Assembly (NCBI GenBank): GCA_023105745.1
Contig: JALGQZ010000004.1
Span: 38,950,437 to 39,014,436, forward strand
Length of the DNA: 64,000 nucleotides
Origin: Austropuccinia psidii
Lineage: Eukaryota; Basidiomycota; Pucciniomycetes; Pucciniales; Sphaerophragmiaceae
Direction: 5' to 3'
The translations under genes and the position numbers were made by a program. Below are positions 11,149 to 22,189 of this stretch, in pieces (the stretch's first letter is position 1; each line of letters begins with the position of its first letter). The notes beneath the pieces are model-generated. The model saw only the letters and a list, made by a program, of their open reading frames with translations, did not search any database and was not told the DNA's origin.

Positions 11149-12874
11149 CCCTGAAGTAGCACCTAGAATTCCTATCCATTTCATGGAAATAGACAGGAAG
11201 AAAAACTTCAGAATTTCTGAGTGGGCACCAGAAAGCGGTACCCCAGACAGTGGAAACACTAACTCAGAAGGAACAGAGACTCCTATACTGGGAATAGGTT
11301 CATCATAATTGCACACTGAAGTCTTCAATGCAGTGATGAAGACATATGCCAAACACAAACAGTGTGGCATATTGTTACAACTCCTTCAACAAAAATACAG
11401 GAGCCCAGTTAGAGGAACCCTGGTTGAGGGGCTATGAGGACAATGAATTTTTCCTTATAGATGGCCTTCTCCTCATAGAGAGAAAAAAACTAGTGCACTC
11501 ACAATAATAGAAAGAGACCATATACATTCGATCCTACAGGAATGCCATGATTCCCCCTATATGGGACACATGAGTAAAGACAGGAGCAAAGAAAGGGTAG
11601 CAAGCACTGCTTGGTGGCCCAGATGGGAACAAGAGTTGAGTGAATACATCAACACTTGTGACAGATGCCAAAAGGCAAATAGAAAACATGGGAAGAAGTA
11701 TAGATTACTCCAACACATAGAAGAACCCAAATACCCATGGGAAACCATCAATATGGACTGCGTTACAGGACTTGTCCCAGGAGGCAAAGAAAACTTCAAT
11801 GCCTGCTTAATCATAGTTTATAGGTTTGGCAAGAGTATGAGGTGGCTACCATGTCATAAGGAGGACACAGCCATGGATACTGCTCTGTTATTCTGGAACA
11901 ACATCATATCCACCTGTTTAGTCCCTAAAATTATCATTAGTGATAGGGACCCAAAATTCACATCTGAATTTTGGACCAACTTGTATGACATGCTTGGCAC
12001 AAAACTTGCATTTTCCACAGCTTAACATCCACAAACAGATGGATTAGCTGAAAGCATTATCCAGACAGTGGAGGTCATCCTTCAAAGATTCTGTGCCTAT
12101 GGCATGGAATACAAGGACCATGAAGGTTACACCCATGACTGGGTCACCCTTTTACCAGCAGTCCAGCTGGCTTATAGAAAAAGTCAGAACTCTACCACAG
12201 GAAAAATACCTGCACTGATAGAGAAAGGGTGGAATCCCCCATTGCCTGTGGATCACCTGAAGAAAGTTTTTCTGACAATCCACCCCACGGGCAAAGATTT
12301 ACATGAAATGTGGAAGAGAGCTTGTGACACAGCTGTCAAATGCATAGCTGAGGCAAAGAAATATCATAAGCAGATGTGGGACAAATGACACATGGAACCT
12401 GACTTTAAGGAAGAAGACCAAGTTTTAGTGTCTACAATTAACTTTATTAATCTCAAAGGACCTAAGAAAAGGAAAGAATTATTTGTAGGGCCCTTCACTA
12501 TCATGAAATTGATAGGGAAAAATGCAATGGGATTCAAATTCACAGAGGAATTTTCCAGGAAACACCCAGTCTTTCCAGTGAGTTTAGTCAAGCCATACTT
12601 CCAGACAGAGGAGGATGAATTCCCCTCCAGGAAGAAAAACCCCATACCACCAGAAATAGTGGAAGTGGAAGATTCCCCTGGACCAGTGGAGAAAATCATC
12701 AAGGCCAGGAAGATCAGACTTAATGGTAAGGATCAGAGACAATACTTAGTCAGATTGAAGAACCAGAGAGCTGATAAAGACAAGTGGTTGGCAGAAGATG
12801 CCATACCAGATGGCAACCTTCATCTGAGGAGATTCATAGCCCCTAGGAGTACTGAACAGTCTCATAAATTATGA
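11149..12874 (+). pseudogene. Gypsy B2 connection region and integrase
   Basis: The region 11149-11560 continues the polyprotein in shifting frames with a small deletion near 11110. From 11561 one frame carries the integrase zinc-binding end ([18 protein letters not shown]), the core ([44 protein letters not shown]) and the C-terminal domain (VLVSTINFINLKGPKKRKE, PVFPVSLVKPYFQT). The three acidic catalytic positions D, D and E are present. Stops at 12023 (TAA, just before the HPQTDG block) and 12386 (TGA) interrupt it. No chromodomain is present. The frame ends at 12874. Confidence 0.85.
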
Positions 12875-12895
12875 GCCTTTTTTAGAGGAAGGGTA

Positions 12896-14332
12896 TGTCA
12901 GCCTGTGACTCAAAACCAGAAAACAAGCATGACAGCCAAATACCATAAATAAATGGATTAGCCAAGATACCACCAAAACATGGAGCTGAGACAAATCAGC
13001 TCAAAAGATATCAAAAGAAAAAGGAAACTCACCCCTTCCCTAATATACAAGTCCCATAGCCATAGGACAAAGAATAATAAAGTTGCTCCTGCTCAAAGCT
13101 GTTGCTGAGCATAAACCTTAATTTTCACCTCTCATCTGAAATACATAGTAAGAGGCTTAACTCCATCAAATGTATATTCAAAATGAATCTCTAAGTCAAG
13201 ACTATCCAATGTAACCAGCCAAACTGAGCTAGCACCAGTATTACTGAGGTTATGGCCAAATTCAGGCCAAATAAGGGTGAATAAAATATTCATCTCTCAT
13301 CTAGCTTCTACGGTTTTAGTTTTAGATACCTAAAGTGGTGTCTTTTTGGAAAAAGAACAATCAGGGCTATCTGATGGTTCCATTCATTTCCCTATATCTC
13401 ATCTAGAACAAAAGCTATAAGGAAAACAAGCCCAATACAGCTTTTTGCCTAAAACATGCATATATACAAACATCTTGTACATGGGATAACTTTGCCATAT
13501 TTAAAAATAGCCATATCAAATGAGGTACCATTGTGTAGAGCACATACAGGGCTAAACACTGAACCATGCTTGAGGTTGATATCTCAAAAACTGACAAAGC
13601 TATGGCTGTTTTGAGGTCAAAATCCCACAGTTTGGCTAATAAAGTCTTAATATGGGATAATATTCTATAACTATGATTATGAGGTGTCAAACTGACTAAG
13701 AAGCTTGTTTTTACTTCAATACCTCATAGTTCATTCAATACTGGGGTCTCATACAGGTTCTGTACAGCATTCTACGTGTCATACACGTCAGAATCAGGAT
13801 GTGTGGTCCCCAGATGGAGCTCTTCACCCTGTATTGGTGAAAACTGCCCAGATGTGGTTATAAAGCTGCATCTGAGCCCAATACAGGCAATACAGGCCTT
13901 TTTCAAACCACAAGCCTGTCCTTGAGAGTGAAAAATCTTCACTTCCTCTACTTGAAAAGGTCTAGCAGCCTTTTCACCCCATTTCAGGATAAAAGGAGGC
14001 CTTTTCACTGCCAGAAAAGGAAACCCCATCCTGATCTTGAATTCCTACATAGTACAACTGTCAAAAACAGCTATACTCTTGGAAAAAGAACATTTTATAC
14101 TTTAAATTTAAGTATTGTAGCTCTTATTATAGTAACCCAACTGATAGGACTGCACCCAGGGCTTTCAGCAGCACTCACCACCACTATTATACAATAGTAA
14201 AGCCCTTTTATCATCATTAAAACCCCTTATTATCATAAATAAAGTTCTTTTCAAGCTATTCTACCATGTCTCAGTCATAGTTAAAAGCTTGCAAATAATA
14301 TCATACACCTTTATCATAGACTCAGCCTGACA
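12896..14332 (+). repeat. 3' LTR of B2 (family B)
   Basis: 1437 bp, from TGTCAGCCTGTGAC after the purine tract TAGAGGAAGGGTA to CAGCCTGACA. It has the same order of blocks as the other B LTRs. A TATA-like block GGATAAAAGGAGG lies near 13987 and is shared with 40268. Confidence 0.9.
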
Positions 14333-15143
14333 TTTCTGGGGTTTCAGGGGGTCCAAGCAACCAGAAAGATTTCCCAATTCTCAAGCTTATCTGTATGGCC
14401 TGGGCCCATTGAGAGTGGTCCAGGGCCATAAAGAAAAGTGACCTCCCCAGATCTGAAGGAGAGGTCCTGCATCTTTGATTGATGACCTTGAGGCCGCCAT
14501 AAAATGAGTTATGGCCCCACACCCTTGCGGATTTCTTCAGGCTTGAATTCTTCTGTTGCATAATCTCGTCATGAGTTCCAAACTGACTGAAATAACTGAA
14601 TATTTCCCTTCTCTGCCGTCACTTTCTGTTCTTTGTGGCTCTAGCATCCTCAGTCGATTGTGCTCACTTTGGTCAATGGCTTCTTCTGCCCCTTTGATCC
14701 TTCTCAAATGTATGATAGCTACAAAGAAGTTGAAGTTCTTGATCCTGATTTTACTGAGTGTTTGACAAAAGGAAAGGAGTTATTCAAAATTTCAATCCAA
14801 AGTCTCCAAAGTTTCACTTTTGTTTTGTTGGGAAGCAGCCATGTTGTTGCCCTGGAATGCCACCTTCCAAAATCGGAAGATACTTGTGGAGAAAGGAAGA
14901 TGGGCCTTTTTGGAAAGAGTTCCCAGTTTCTGAGGCCCCTACCCCTGATGTTACTTCAGGGTATTCCAACTGTGAGTATGGTGGTTTTCTTGATTGATTG
15001 TGATACTGATATCCTGTATTAGTGACTGGTTCCAAGCAGAGGGATGTGGCTAGGTTGAGGAATATTAGAGGGCCCATTGCAATTGGTTGTAGGCCAATTT
15101 ATTCCAGCTCAGAGGTCCCCATCTCAAGGATGAGCACTGATGG
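14333..15143 (+). pseudogene. Multicopy rust-specific protein gene, 5' part
   Basis: 14333-14570 is upstream sequence of the locus. A likely ATG lies at 14571 (MSSKLTEITEYFPS). The reading then moves through three frames: ASSAPLILL in the first, DPSQMYDSYKEVEVLDPDFT in the second, and FVGKQPCCCPGMPPSKIGRY with EFPVSEAPTPDVTSGYSN in the third. TGA codons lie near 14993 and 14999. It ends in PISRMSTDGV, interrupted by solo LTR F1, and resumes at 17112. The cysteine clusters might bind metal. I remember near-identical hypothetical proteins, in many copies, in Austropuccinia psidii. Their function is unknown, and they may themselves belong to a mobile element. Confidence 0.6.
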
Positions 15144-17111
15144 TGTGAGCCTTTGAGATATGACCTCATATCCAAAAAGGTCACAGCAAAATGCTTGTAA
15201 TAATTATACTTATGATAATTATCTCAAAAATTAGTAAAATACCATAAATAAGTACAAAATCTGAATTAAAGCAGAATCTAATAGTGAACCATGTGAACAA
15301 AATTACAGCATTAGATTCCTCATGGTAAAATACACATATTTCATCTTTATGGCATATCTGAAGAGTCAATAATTACCAAAGTATAAGTAATAATGTCTTA
15401 AAAAAGGTACAAAACTGCTTTTATCTCAGAAACCAATGAAACAAAATGTAAAATAAATTTTACCATTGGATTATCCATGAACTTCTACACATAAAACAAC
15501 TATAAAGCTAATCTCTAAAGCTAATACTTATGGAATTAAGTGGAATATATGCACTTTTTTGGTCAACGCATATATTCATGGTTTTTAGCTAATATCTCTT
15601 GAAATATACAAGATAGAGAGATAAACCAAAAATTAAGTCACCACATAATTACTGTAGAAATACAGATATGAGTTTTCTTTCACAAGTTTTAAACAAGGCT
15701 AAAACCTTTAATGGATTATTGAATAAAATCAATAGAGCTGTTGACCACGTTGTTGTGAAAGTGGTCCAAACTTAAAAGAAGTAGTCAGTCAGATTCTACT
15801 AGCTCAAAATTGAAGAATGATGTAATTTCTATTATAATATTCAAGGTGTAACCCCTTGAAATCATGGTTTGAAGTTTACAATATTGAATTTTGACAGAAA
15901 AGATGAGTTACAAGAAAAATCATCAAAAATAGAGTTTTGATTACTTAATAAAATTACATTAGAAGTCTAATGAGGGCATTCCAAGCTATCAGAATCCACT
16001 CTCAGAATAGCTTTAGCGCATATAACCTAAAGGTTATTAAGGATAAAAGTTTAAGCTTAAGATTTATCATTTATGATCACTCACTGTAATCTTATTTTAC
16101 GCTTAACAGTCATAGGTGATAAAACTTATGAATACTATCAGATTATGATTATTACTAACCAATTCCACAAAGTTTAGGCTTCTTCAAAGCCTATGATGTC
16201 ATCAAATTTAGAGTTATAGTGATAACTCTAAATAATGGCATAAGAATGAGATAAGATGGTTTGATAATGATTTAATCATCACTAAACCTTGAATTTTGAT
16301 CATTTCGAGTAGAAAGCATCAGTACACGTCTACTAGAGGCCCTTTGGACTCTAGAAGAGAGGTATCTACTATAAATAGAGCTCTTTTTACTCTATTTTCC
16401 CCTCAGACGCATCAAAAACACTAAAATAATTAAATCAAAAGGTAAATTCTTTATTCTTTATATATAAAACTTTTATATTATAGAAGACCAAAGATAATAT
16501 TTATTATAATCATCAATCTTGACTTGATTACATCAATTATTTAATTTTTTTTGTTCAAAAATCTCTTTAACTCCATTTCCATGTAAAAATTAAAGAATAT
16601 TTGTAATTTCTCTACTTTTATTGTAAATACAGTTTGTATAACTTGTATTTACATTACTTTGGCATAAAATCTTTCAAAATTATTATATTAAGTATTAAAA
16701 TTAGGTTATTTTCTCTTTTATAATAATTTCTCTTTATTATTATTTTTAATAATTCTTATATGAATATAAATAGTATTTATATCAATAAAGAGCATTGATA
16801 TTAGTAATATTATTCTTATGAATTGTTTTTTATTCATAAAAAACAATTTTTCATGCCTTTATTATTTTTTGGTAACAATAATAAAGTGCTTTTAATTATA
16901 TTAATTATCTTATATTAATATATTTATTTATTATACTATTTTTTTATAATATAAATTATATCATTATATTTATTTAATAATATAATTATTTTTACGCCCT
17001 AATTATTATAATTATTTTTTATCTTATTTATTTTATTTATAAAAACATTAATAGTACAATAAGTAAAAATATTAGTAATTTCTACTTATTGTTTCATAGT
17101 CAAACCTTACA
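15144..17111 (+). mobile_element. Solo LTR F1 (AT-rich family F)
   Basis: 1968 bp, from TGTGAGCCTTTGAGATATGACC to AAACCTTACA, flanked by a perfect 5-bp duplication GATGG (15139-15143 and 17112-17116). It has no coding sequence. Its start aligns with the starts of F2 and F3 (TGTGAGCCT, a CATA run, then an AAGGYCACA-like block), which identifies it as an LTR and not intergenic DNA. The interrupted reading frame resumes on the other side. A TATAAATAGAG core promoter sits at about 16368. Confidence 0.85.
16368..16415 (+). promoter_or_regulatory. Putative LTR core promoter in F1
   Basis: CTATAAATAGAGCTC is followed at about 25-30 bp by a pyrimidine-rich stretch (CTCTATTTTCCCCTCAGACG), the layout of a TATA box and initiator. 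The same TATAAATAGAG word with a CT-rich initiator occurs in LTR G at 54311. The assignment is from sequence only. Confidence 0.5.
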
Positions 17112-17745
17112 GATGGTGTGGTGAAAAGAATACAATGAATTGATGATTCCCCACCAATCCTGGTGAACTGGATGGTGAAGAAGTTGGGGTGGTACTTAAT
17201 TCTTCTGGACACCAATCCAGTACTTCACCTTACTAACATTTTGCCAAGAGCTTCAAAAGTCAAGTAGTATTCAGTACCCCCAGAGATTTCCACCAACCAG
17301 TCCTTTCCACCATTACTCCTCCTTCACCAAGTCCTTCCAATTCCAGGCCTTCTTTGGCTTTAACATTGAGATCATGACCCATTACTCAGCCCAGAAATTC
17401 CCCACGGTCACCTCCCAACAATTCCAACCTGTGGCCAGTTCCAGTGGAGAAAGAGAAGACTTCTCTCCTTTGCCATTTCTTACTGCCTAAGTATTTCAGT
17501 GAAGGGAACGTTGGCCTATCCAGGTTATCAGAGAGGATTCAAATATGGCAAATGAAGGCCAACATTCTATGGCCAGGATATTTAGAATAGTTGATAGAAA
17601 TTGTAGGGAGGTGATTATGTATGCTAATCATAGAAGAGTTCCAGGTACTGCTCCTGAGGAGATGGGTGCCAAGTTTTCCTGGTATGAGGATGAATTTATC
17701 AATGACTATCAGAGGACCTTTGATGACTTGGGTAGAGATAACTAG
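17112..17745 (+). pseudogene. Multicopy rust-specific protein gene, 3' part
   Basis: This continues the protein broken at 15143. It starts DGVVKRIQ then a stop, followed by frame changes through a proline/serine-rich linker (FSTPRDFHQPVLSTIT, SLALTLRS) and VTSQQFQPVASSSGEREDF. The well-preserved C-terminal block from 17545 reads REVIMYANHRRVPGT, KFSWYEDEFINDYQRTFDDL, ending GRDN and TAG at 17743-17745. Several stops and shifts make it a pseudogene. The C-terminal block is the part I most clearly recognise from repeated rust hypothetical proteins; no catalytic motif is visible. 17746-17950 is AT-rich and probably its 3' flank. Confidence 0.6.
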
Positions 17746-18019
17746 TGTCCTTTTTCTTGTTTGTGTTTTTTTGACTTTTATCCCCACTCTTAAAGCTACT
17801 AAAAGATAAAATAAATGGAACCTCCAATACATAATATGGGAGGGGATTCTGCTGATTTATAAAGAAATAAAAGAAACAAAATTATACAAGTAAAGAAAGA
17901 AAAGAGCTTCAGAGAAAAAAGGAAGTAAAGAAAAAGAAACCAAGAAATTTCTGAGGTTTGTCCTTCTTGTGGTGAGTTGCTTGATTTTGGCCATGAATTT
18001 TCTGAAAGATAAAAACCAA

Positions 18020-18435
18020 TATTTTGATTCTCACAAAGTGGCCAAGGTGATGTTTTAAAAGAAGTAGAACCCTCAGAGATGCATACCAGGAAATGGAACT
18101 TACTTTCATACCTCCCAATCCCCACCAAGCACCATAAATAAGATATACTTTGCCATATTTTATTTTTAAGTAATTAATGTCTTTAATAATGATAAATGGC
18201 ATAATTTGGAAAAGGAAAAAACAAAAATAAAAGAAGGAATTTGGCCATATCTTGACAAAAGGTCCAAATTCAAGGGTATTCATGTTGCAAGGCCTTCTCA
18301 ATCTGTCCAAAGAATTAAAAGTGCTCAAAAAGTGGCCAAGGTGATGCTTACAACAACATTTTGGTAGAATACCCCCTTAAAGGTACATGCCAGGAGAGGA
18401 ACTTACTTTCATGAAATAAAATCCCCACCAAGCAC
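18020..18435 (-). repeat. Duplicated module in the element C 3' tail
   Basis: Two copies, at about 18320-18435 and 18020-18130, of the module described at 598-990, here in reverse orientation. Both include GTGCTTGGTGGGGA, GAAAGTAAGTTCC and CACCTTGGCCACTTTGTGAG-like blocks. Each is some 100-115 bp long. The module follows the chromodomain stop in both elements. Confidence 0.75.
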
Positions 18436-18442
18436 CATAAAA

Positions 18443-20003
18443 TCAAACTCTCGAGGTATTTGGGCCAGGCTTATCAGGATACAATGAAAGAAAGTCCTTG
18501 AAAGGTTCTGGTGAGTTTTTAACATTGTAAGCTGGTTCCCAAGTTTTTCTTTCTGGGTCTTCACTGACTCCTTTCCACTCTAAAAGATACCATAATTTAA
18601 CTCTTTTGAGTTTTGCATCCAGAACCTGAGCCACTTCCCATTGTTCTTTCTCCTGCACTAGAACTGGTGGTTGAGGCAATTGATTTTGATTTGGGATATT
18701 TTACTGCTTTACTGGTTCTAATAATGATAAATTGAATAAAGGGTTAACTGACTTCCATTTCAAAGACAAATTGAGGTGATAAGTATGGCTTCCAATCTTA
18801 TTCAAGACTTTAAAGGGCTCCAACCATTTTTCTGAAAGCTTCTTGGTGGGTCTTGTAGTCTTGATATTCTTTGAGGCTAGCCATACTTTTTCCTCAGGTT
18901 GGAAATCAGGTGGAATTGTCCTATTTATATCTGCATACTTCTTAAATCACCTTATTTCTGACTCTAATTCTTCTTTGACTACTTGCTGTACTTATTGAAG
19001 TTTTGTTGATAACTTTCCAGAAGGTAGGTTTTGAGGAATACGGATTGAGTAAAAGCTGTGATTTCTTCCATAAATGGTGAAAAAAGGTGATTTCTTTGTG
19101 AATACATTTTCTGCATTATTGTAGGAAAATTCAGCCAGAGGGAGCCAGGTGTGCCAGTCAGCTTGATGGTACCTGACATGCATACAAAGATACTGTTCTA
19201 TACTCTGATTTACCCTCTTTCTCTGTTCATCTGTTTCAGGATGAAAAGAAGTTGAAATATCTCTTGATATCTTTAGCTGCTGACATCAATTGGTCCAGAA
19301 TGATGAAACAAACAAAGATCCTCTATCACTAACAATACTTACTGAAGGGCCATGTTTGTAATAGACATGGCTAATGAATATTTGAGCTAAGTACAAGGAA
19401 GTGATTGTTTCATAAGCTGGTATCAAGATTGCCATTTTTTAGAATCTGTCCACAGCTACTAAGATTGAATCAAAGCTGTTTGACAGAGGCAAATGAGTGA
19501 TAAAGTCCATTGATAATTAATTCCAAGGACAAGATGGAATTTGAAGAGGCTTTAATAATCCAAACTTCTTATGGTGAATGTTCTTGTTTATTGAACATTT
19601 CTGACATGAGGACACATATTCCTTAATGAATTGATTCATGGCAGACAAATAGGAATCCCTCTTGATGAGCTTGAGGGTCTTCTCCTGGCCAGGATGGCCA
19701 GCCAATGGTGAGTAATGACACGTTTGAAGAATATTAAGTTGGATTTGTTCATTGCTTGGTATTAACACTCTATCCTTTAATAACAGTAACCTTGCTTGAG
19801 GTTGAAGAGAATAATCTGGGACTGATTCACCTCTTGCTAGTTGCTGAATCTTTTGCCTTGTAGTCTCTGTCTTGCCATACTTCTTTTGAATCTGGTCAAC
19901 TAAGTCTGAGAATATTTCAACCTTTATTAAGAAGAATCTTGACTCTTGAATTTCATCTTGCTTGATTACTTGATGGAAAAATTTATTATTCTTGCTGCTG
20001 AAT
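18443..20003 (-). pseudogene. Element C integrase and chromodomain
   Basis: On the minus strand the integrase starts with its HHCC zinc domain (CHYSPLAGHPGQEKTLKLI, then SSCQKCSINKNIH). The core follows: LSMDFITHLP with the first aspartate, SDRGSLFVSSFW with the second, and FHPETDEQRKRV with the glutamate. The C-terminal part (FSYNNAENVFTKKSPFF, KLSEKWLEPFKVLNKIGSH) leads into a chromodomain (LWYLLEWKGVSEDPERKTWE) ending at 18443. Stops after the zinc domain, before the core, near SIVSDRGSLF and between LEPVKQ and NIPNQ break it. The chromodomain is closely related to that of A1. Confidence 0.85.
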
Positions 20004-20411
20004 TCAACCCCCTCTTTGGGTACACATTGTCCAAATGTGACAAGGCATTTGGTAAAGTGGCCAGCCTGCCTGGCGGTAAGTGATAGTGAAATGAAACTCA
20101 GAGAGAAATTGAGCCCAACAGGCCTGAAAACAGGTAAGAACTTTGGAAGAAATGAAATAATGAAGAGAATAATGGTCTGTCAGGACCTCCAAAGAATTGG
20201 AAAGATAAAGAAGAAAAGCTCTCTGGCGCTTGAGAGCACAAACTAGGTGATGGATTTCATAGTTAAGCTCAGCTGGGAGGGGCTTGCAGCTATAAAATGC
20301 AATGGGATGCCTTACTGAGTCATTCACCTGACTCAGTACAGCACCCAAGGCATAATCAGAAGCATCAGTATCTATAATATCTGGTAGAGAAGGATTAAAA
20401 TGGGAAAGCAT
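20004..20411 (-). pseudogene. Element C RNase H domain
   Basis: An open stretch of 135 codons with the retroelement RNase H pattern: DIIDTDASDYALGAVLSQVN at the start, carrying the first catalytic aspartates, then PIAFYSCKPLPAELNYEIHH and VLTDHYSLHYF with another aspartate. It degrades the RNA strand during reverse transcription. It is isolated by frameshifts from the RT upstream and the integrase downstream. Confidence 0.85.
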
Positions 20412-21546
20412 AGGAGCAGTGGTGAAGGCTTCTTTGATTATCTGAAACTGACTAAGATCTTCCTCAGTGAGGCTGAAAGGAGAGTCTTTTTTTAGAAGGG
20501 AAGTGAGAGAAGTGATTCTTTTAGACCAATTTTCAGTTAAATGACAATAGAAATTGGCAAAGCCAAGAAAGGATTGAAGGGCTTTGATGTGCTTGGGCTG
20601 AGGTCAATTGAGAATTTGCTGAGCTTTTGAAGAATGCATCTTGAGGCCATCACTTTAAACAGAATAATCAAATGTATTCCACACTTTAGGAATTAAATAA
20701 ACACTTTGACCCTTTAGAAAACAGATTATTGTCCCCCAGTCTTTGGAGAACAGAGGCCACATTTTTGACATGTTCCTCCTCATACCTAGAAAATACCATA
20801 ATATCATATAGATGAACCACAAAAAAAATATCCAAAAGGTCTTAAAATATATCATTTAAAAGATTTTGGAAAGAAGCAGGAGCATTGGTAAGGCCAAATG
20901 GCATAACCAAATACTCATAACTACCATATTTGGTTCTTAAGGAATTTAAGTTCTCATCCCCCTCTTTGATTATGAGGAGATTGTATGACCACACAGGTCT
21001 ATCATGGAGAAGATAGTGGAACCGTTGAATATGATAAGGAGCTGGCTCATAAGAGAAACAGGAGAGCCTTTCTTCCTAGTGACAGGACTGAGTTTGCACT
21101 AGTCAACACACAAATGAAGGCCACCATCCTTTTTCTCAAAAAAAAGGACAGGTGCTCTTGTTGAAGAGGAGCTTTGCCTTATAAAAACTTTCTCTACATT
21201 CTCTGAAATGTAGGCCTGCAGTGTTTCTAACTCTAAATAATGAGTAGATAACACCAACTGGAGGTAGAAGGCCCCTAAGTTCAATATGATGATCACAGGT
21301 GCAGTGTGGAGGAAGTTTCTCTGCTTTCACCCTGGAGAATACATCCAAATATTGGTGATAAGGAGGATGGACTAACTTCAGCACAGTTTCAATTTCTTCT
21401 TGCTCTTCCTTCTCATCCCACTTCTCCTCTAGGGAGGTATGAAAGGATAAAGCAGGAAGGTCCATATCCCCTTGAAAGAGATGAAGTGAAGATAAAGCAA
21501 CATCTTCTCCAACATCTTTTATCTCTTTGAAGACTTCATCTCTTGA
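20412..21546 (-). pseudogene. Element C reverse transcriptase
   Basis: On the minus strand this starts with the pre-RT segment (YHQYLDVFSRVKAEKLPPH) and the template-grip region (SSTRAPVLFFEKKDGGLHL, CVDY). The palm follows ([19 protein letters not shown]). The catalytic box reads HLYDIMVFS where LDD is usual, so one catalytic aspartate is replaced. The thumb contains stops (CLFNS then a stop). Three or more frameshifts split it. The domain order matches Ty3/gypsy. Confidence 0.83.
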
Positions 21547-21548
21547 TT

Positions 21549-22189
21549 AAAATAATTACTTAGAGGGAATGACAGAAGGGATATGGAAAGAATAAAGAAG
21601 GGAAGGTGTCTTAAGCTCAACAACCAGAGCAACACTGTTGACAGCAGGGGCCAGATCATTACTAGTAGATGAATTAATAGCACTAGAATCATGGGACATC
21701 AATCCATTTTTCCAATCAATAATGGGATTAAAATGGTAAAGTAAATCATAGCCTAATATTAGGTATTCTCCCTTGGGTGAATCTATGAGAAAAGTCGCAT
21801 TCAAAGCATGGGAAGGAAGGAAATTCAACTACCCACTTGTTATAATGGGTGATCAACAACGCAGGGGATTCATTTGAATCCAGAACAAAAAGAGGAACCT
21901 TTTTAGGGAGCTCTGATATAGGCAATGAGTACTTGAGAACAAAGTTCTTTGCAATAAAAGATTCTGTAGCACCATAATCAATGAGAAGACTATAAAAGAT
22001 ACCAGAGACAGAATAAAGAATGAGGAATTTTAAATATTTCTTGACACTAATATTTATATTGCACAATTGTTCTCTTGAAAGAAATAAGTGAGAATCATTG
22101 AACACATTATGATTCCCACTTAGTATTTTCCCTGCTTGTTTGGAAAGCCTCTTGATGACCCAGGCTTGTTTTGAAGTCTCTTGAAGCAT
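21549..22189 (-). pseudogene. Element C protease region
   Basis: The aspartic protease active site appears as SLLIDYGATESFIAKNFV. The usual DSGA reads DYGA, a substitution of the serine next to the catalytic aspartate. The downstream part (EYLILGYDLLYHFNPIIDW) is the second half of the fold in another frame. It is preceded by the gag zinc finger and followed by RT. It is broken by frameshifts near 21830. Confidence 0.78.

Larger units (their letters stand above)
8467..14332 (+). mobile_element. Ty3/gypsy family B copy B2, 3' part
   Basis: This copy runs from mid gag through protease, reverse transcriptase, RNase H and integrase to a complete 3' LTR (12896-14332). Its 5' part was separated by the B1 insertion and lies before the window. 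The gene order gag-PR-RT-RH-INT is that of Ty3/gypsy. It is followed by TTTCT (14333-14337), the expected right target duplication, in sequence preceding the multicopy gene. Confidence 0.87.

Noticed and set aside
15181..17100. Treating 15.2-17.1 kb as ordinary intergenic DNA or a large intron
   Set aside because: TG...CA ends, a perfect GATGG duplication and relatives at 32 and 42 kb show it to be a solo LTR.
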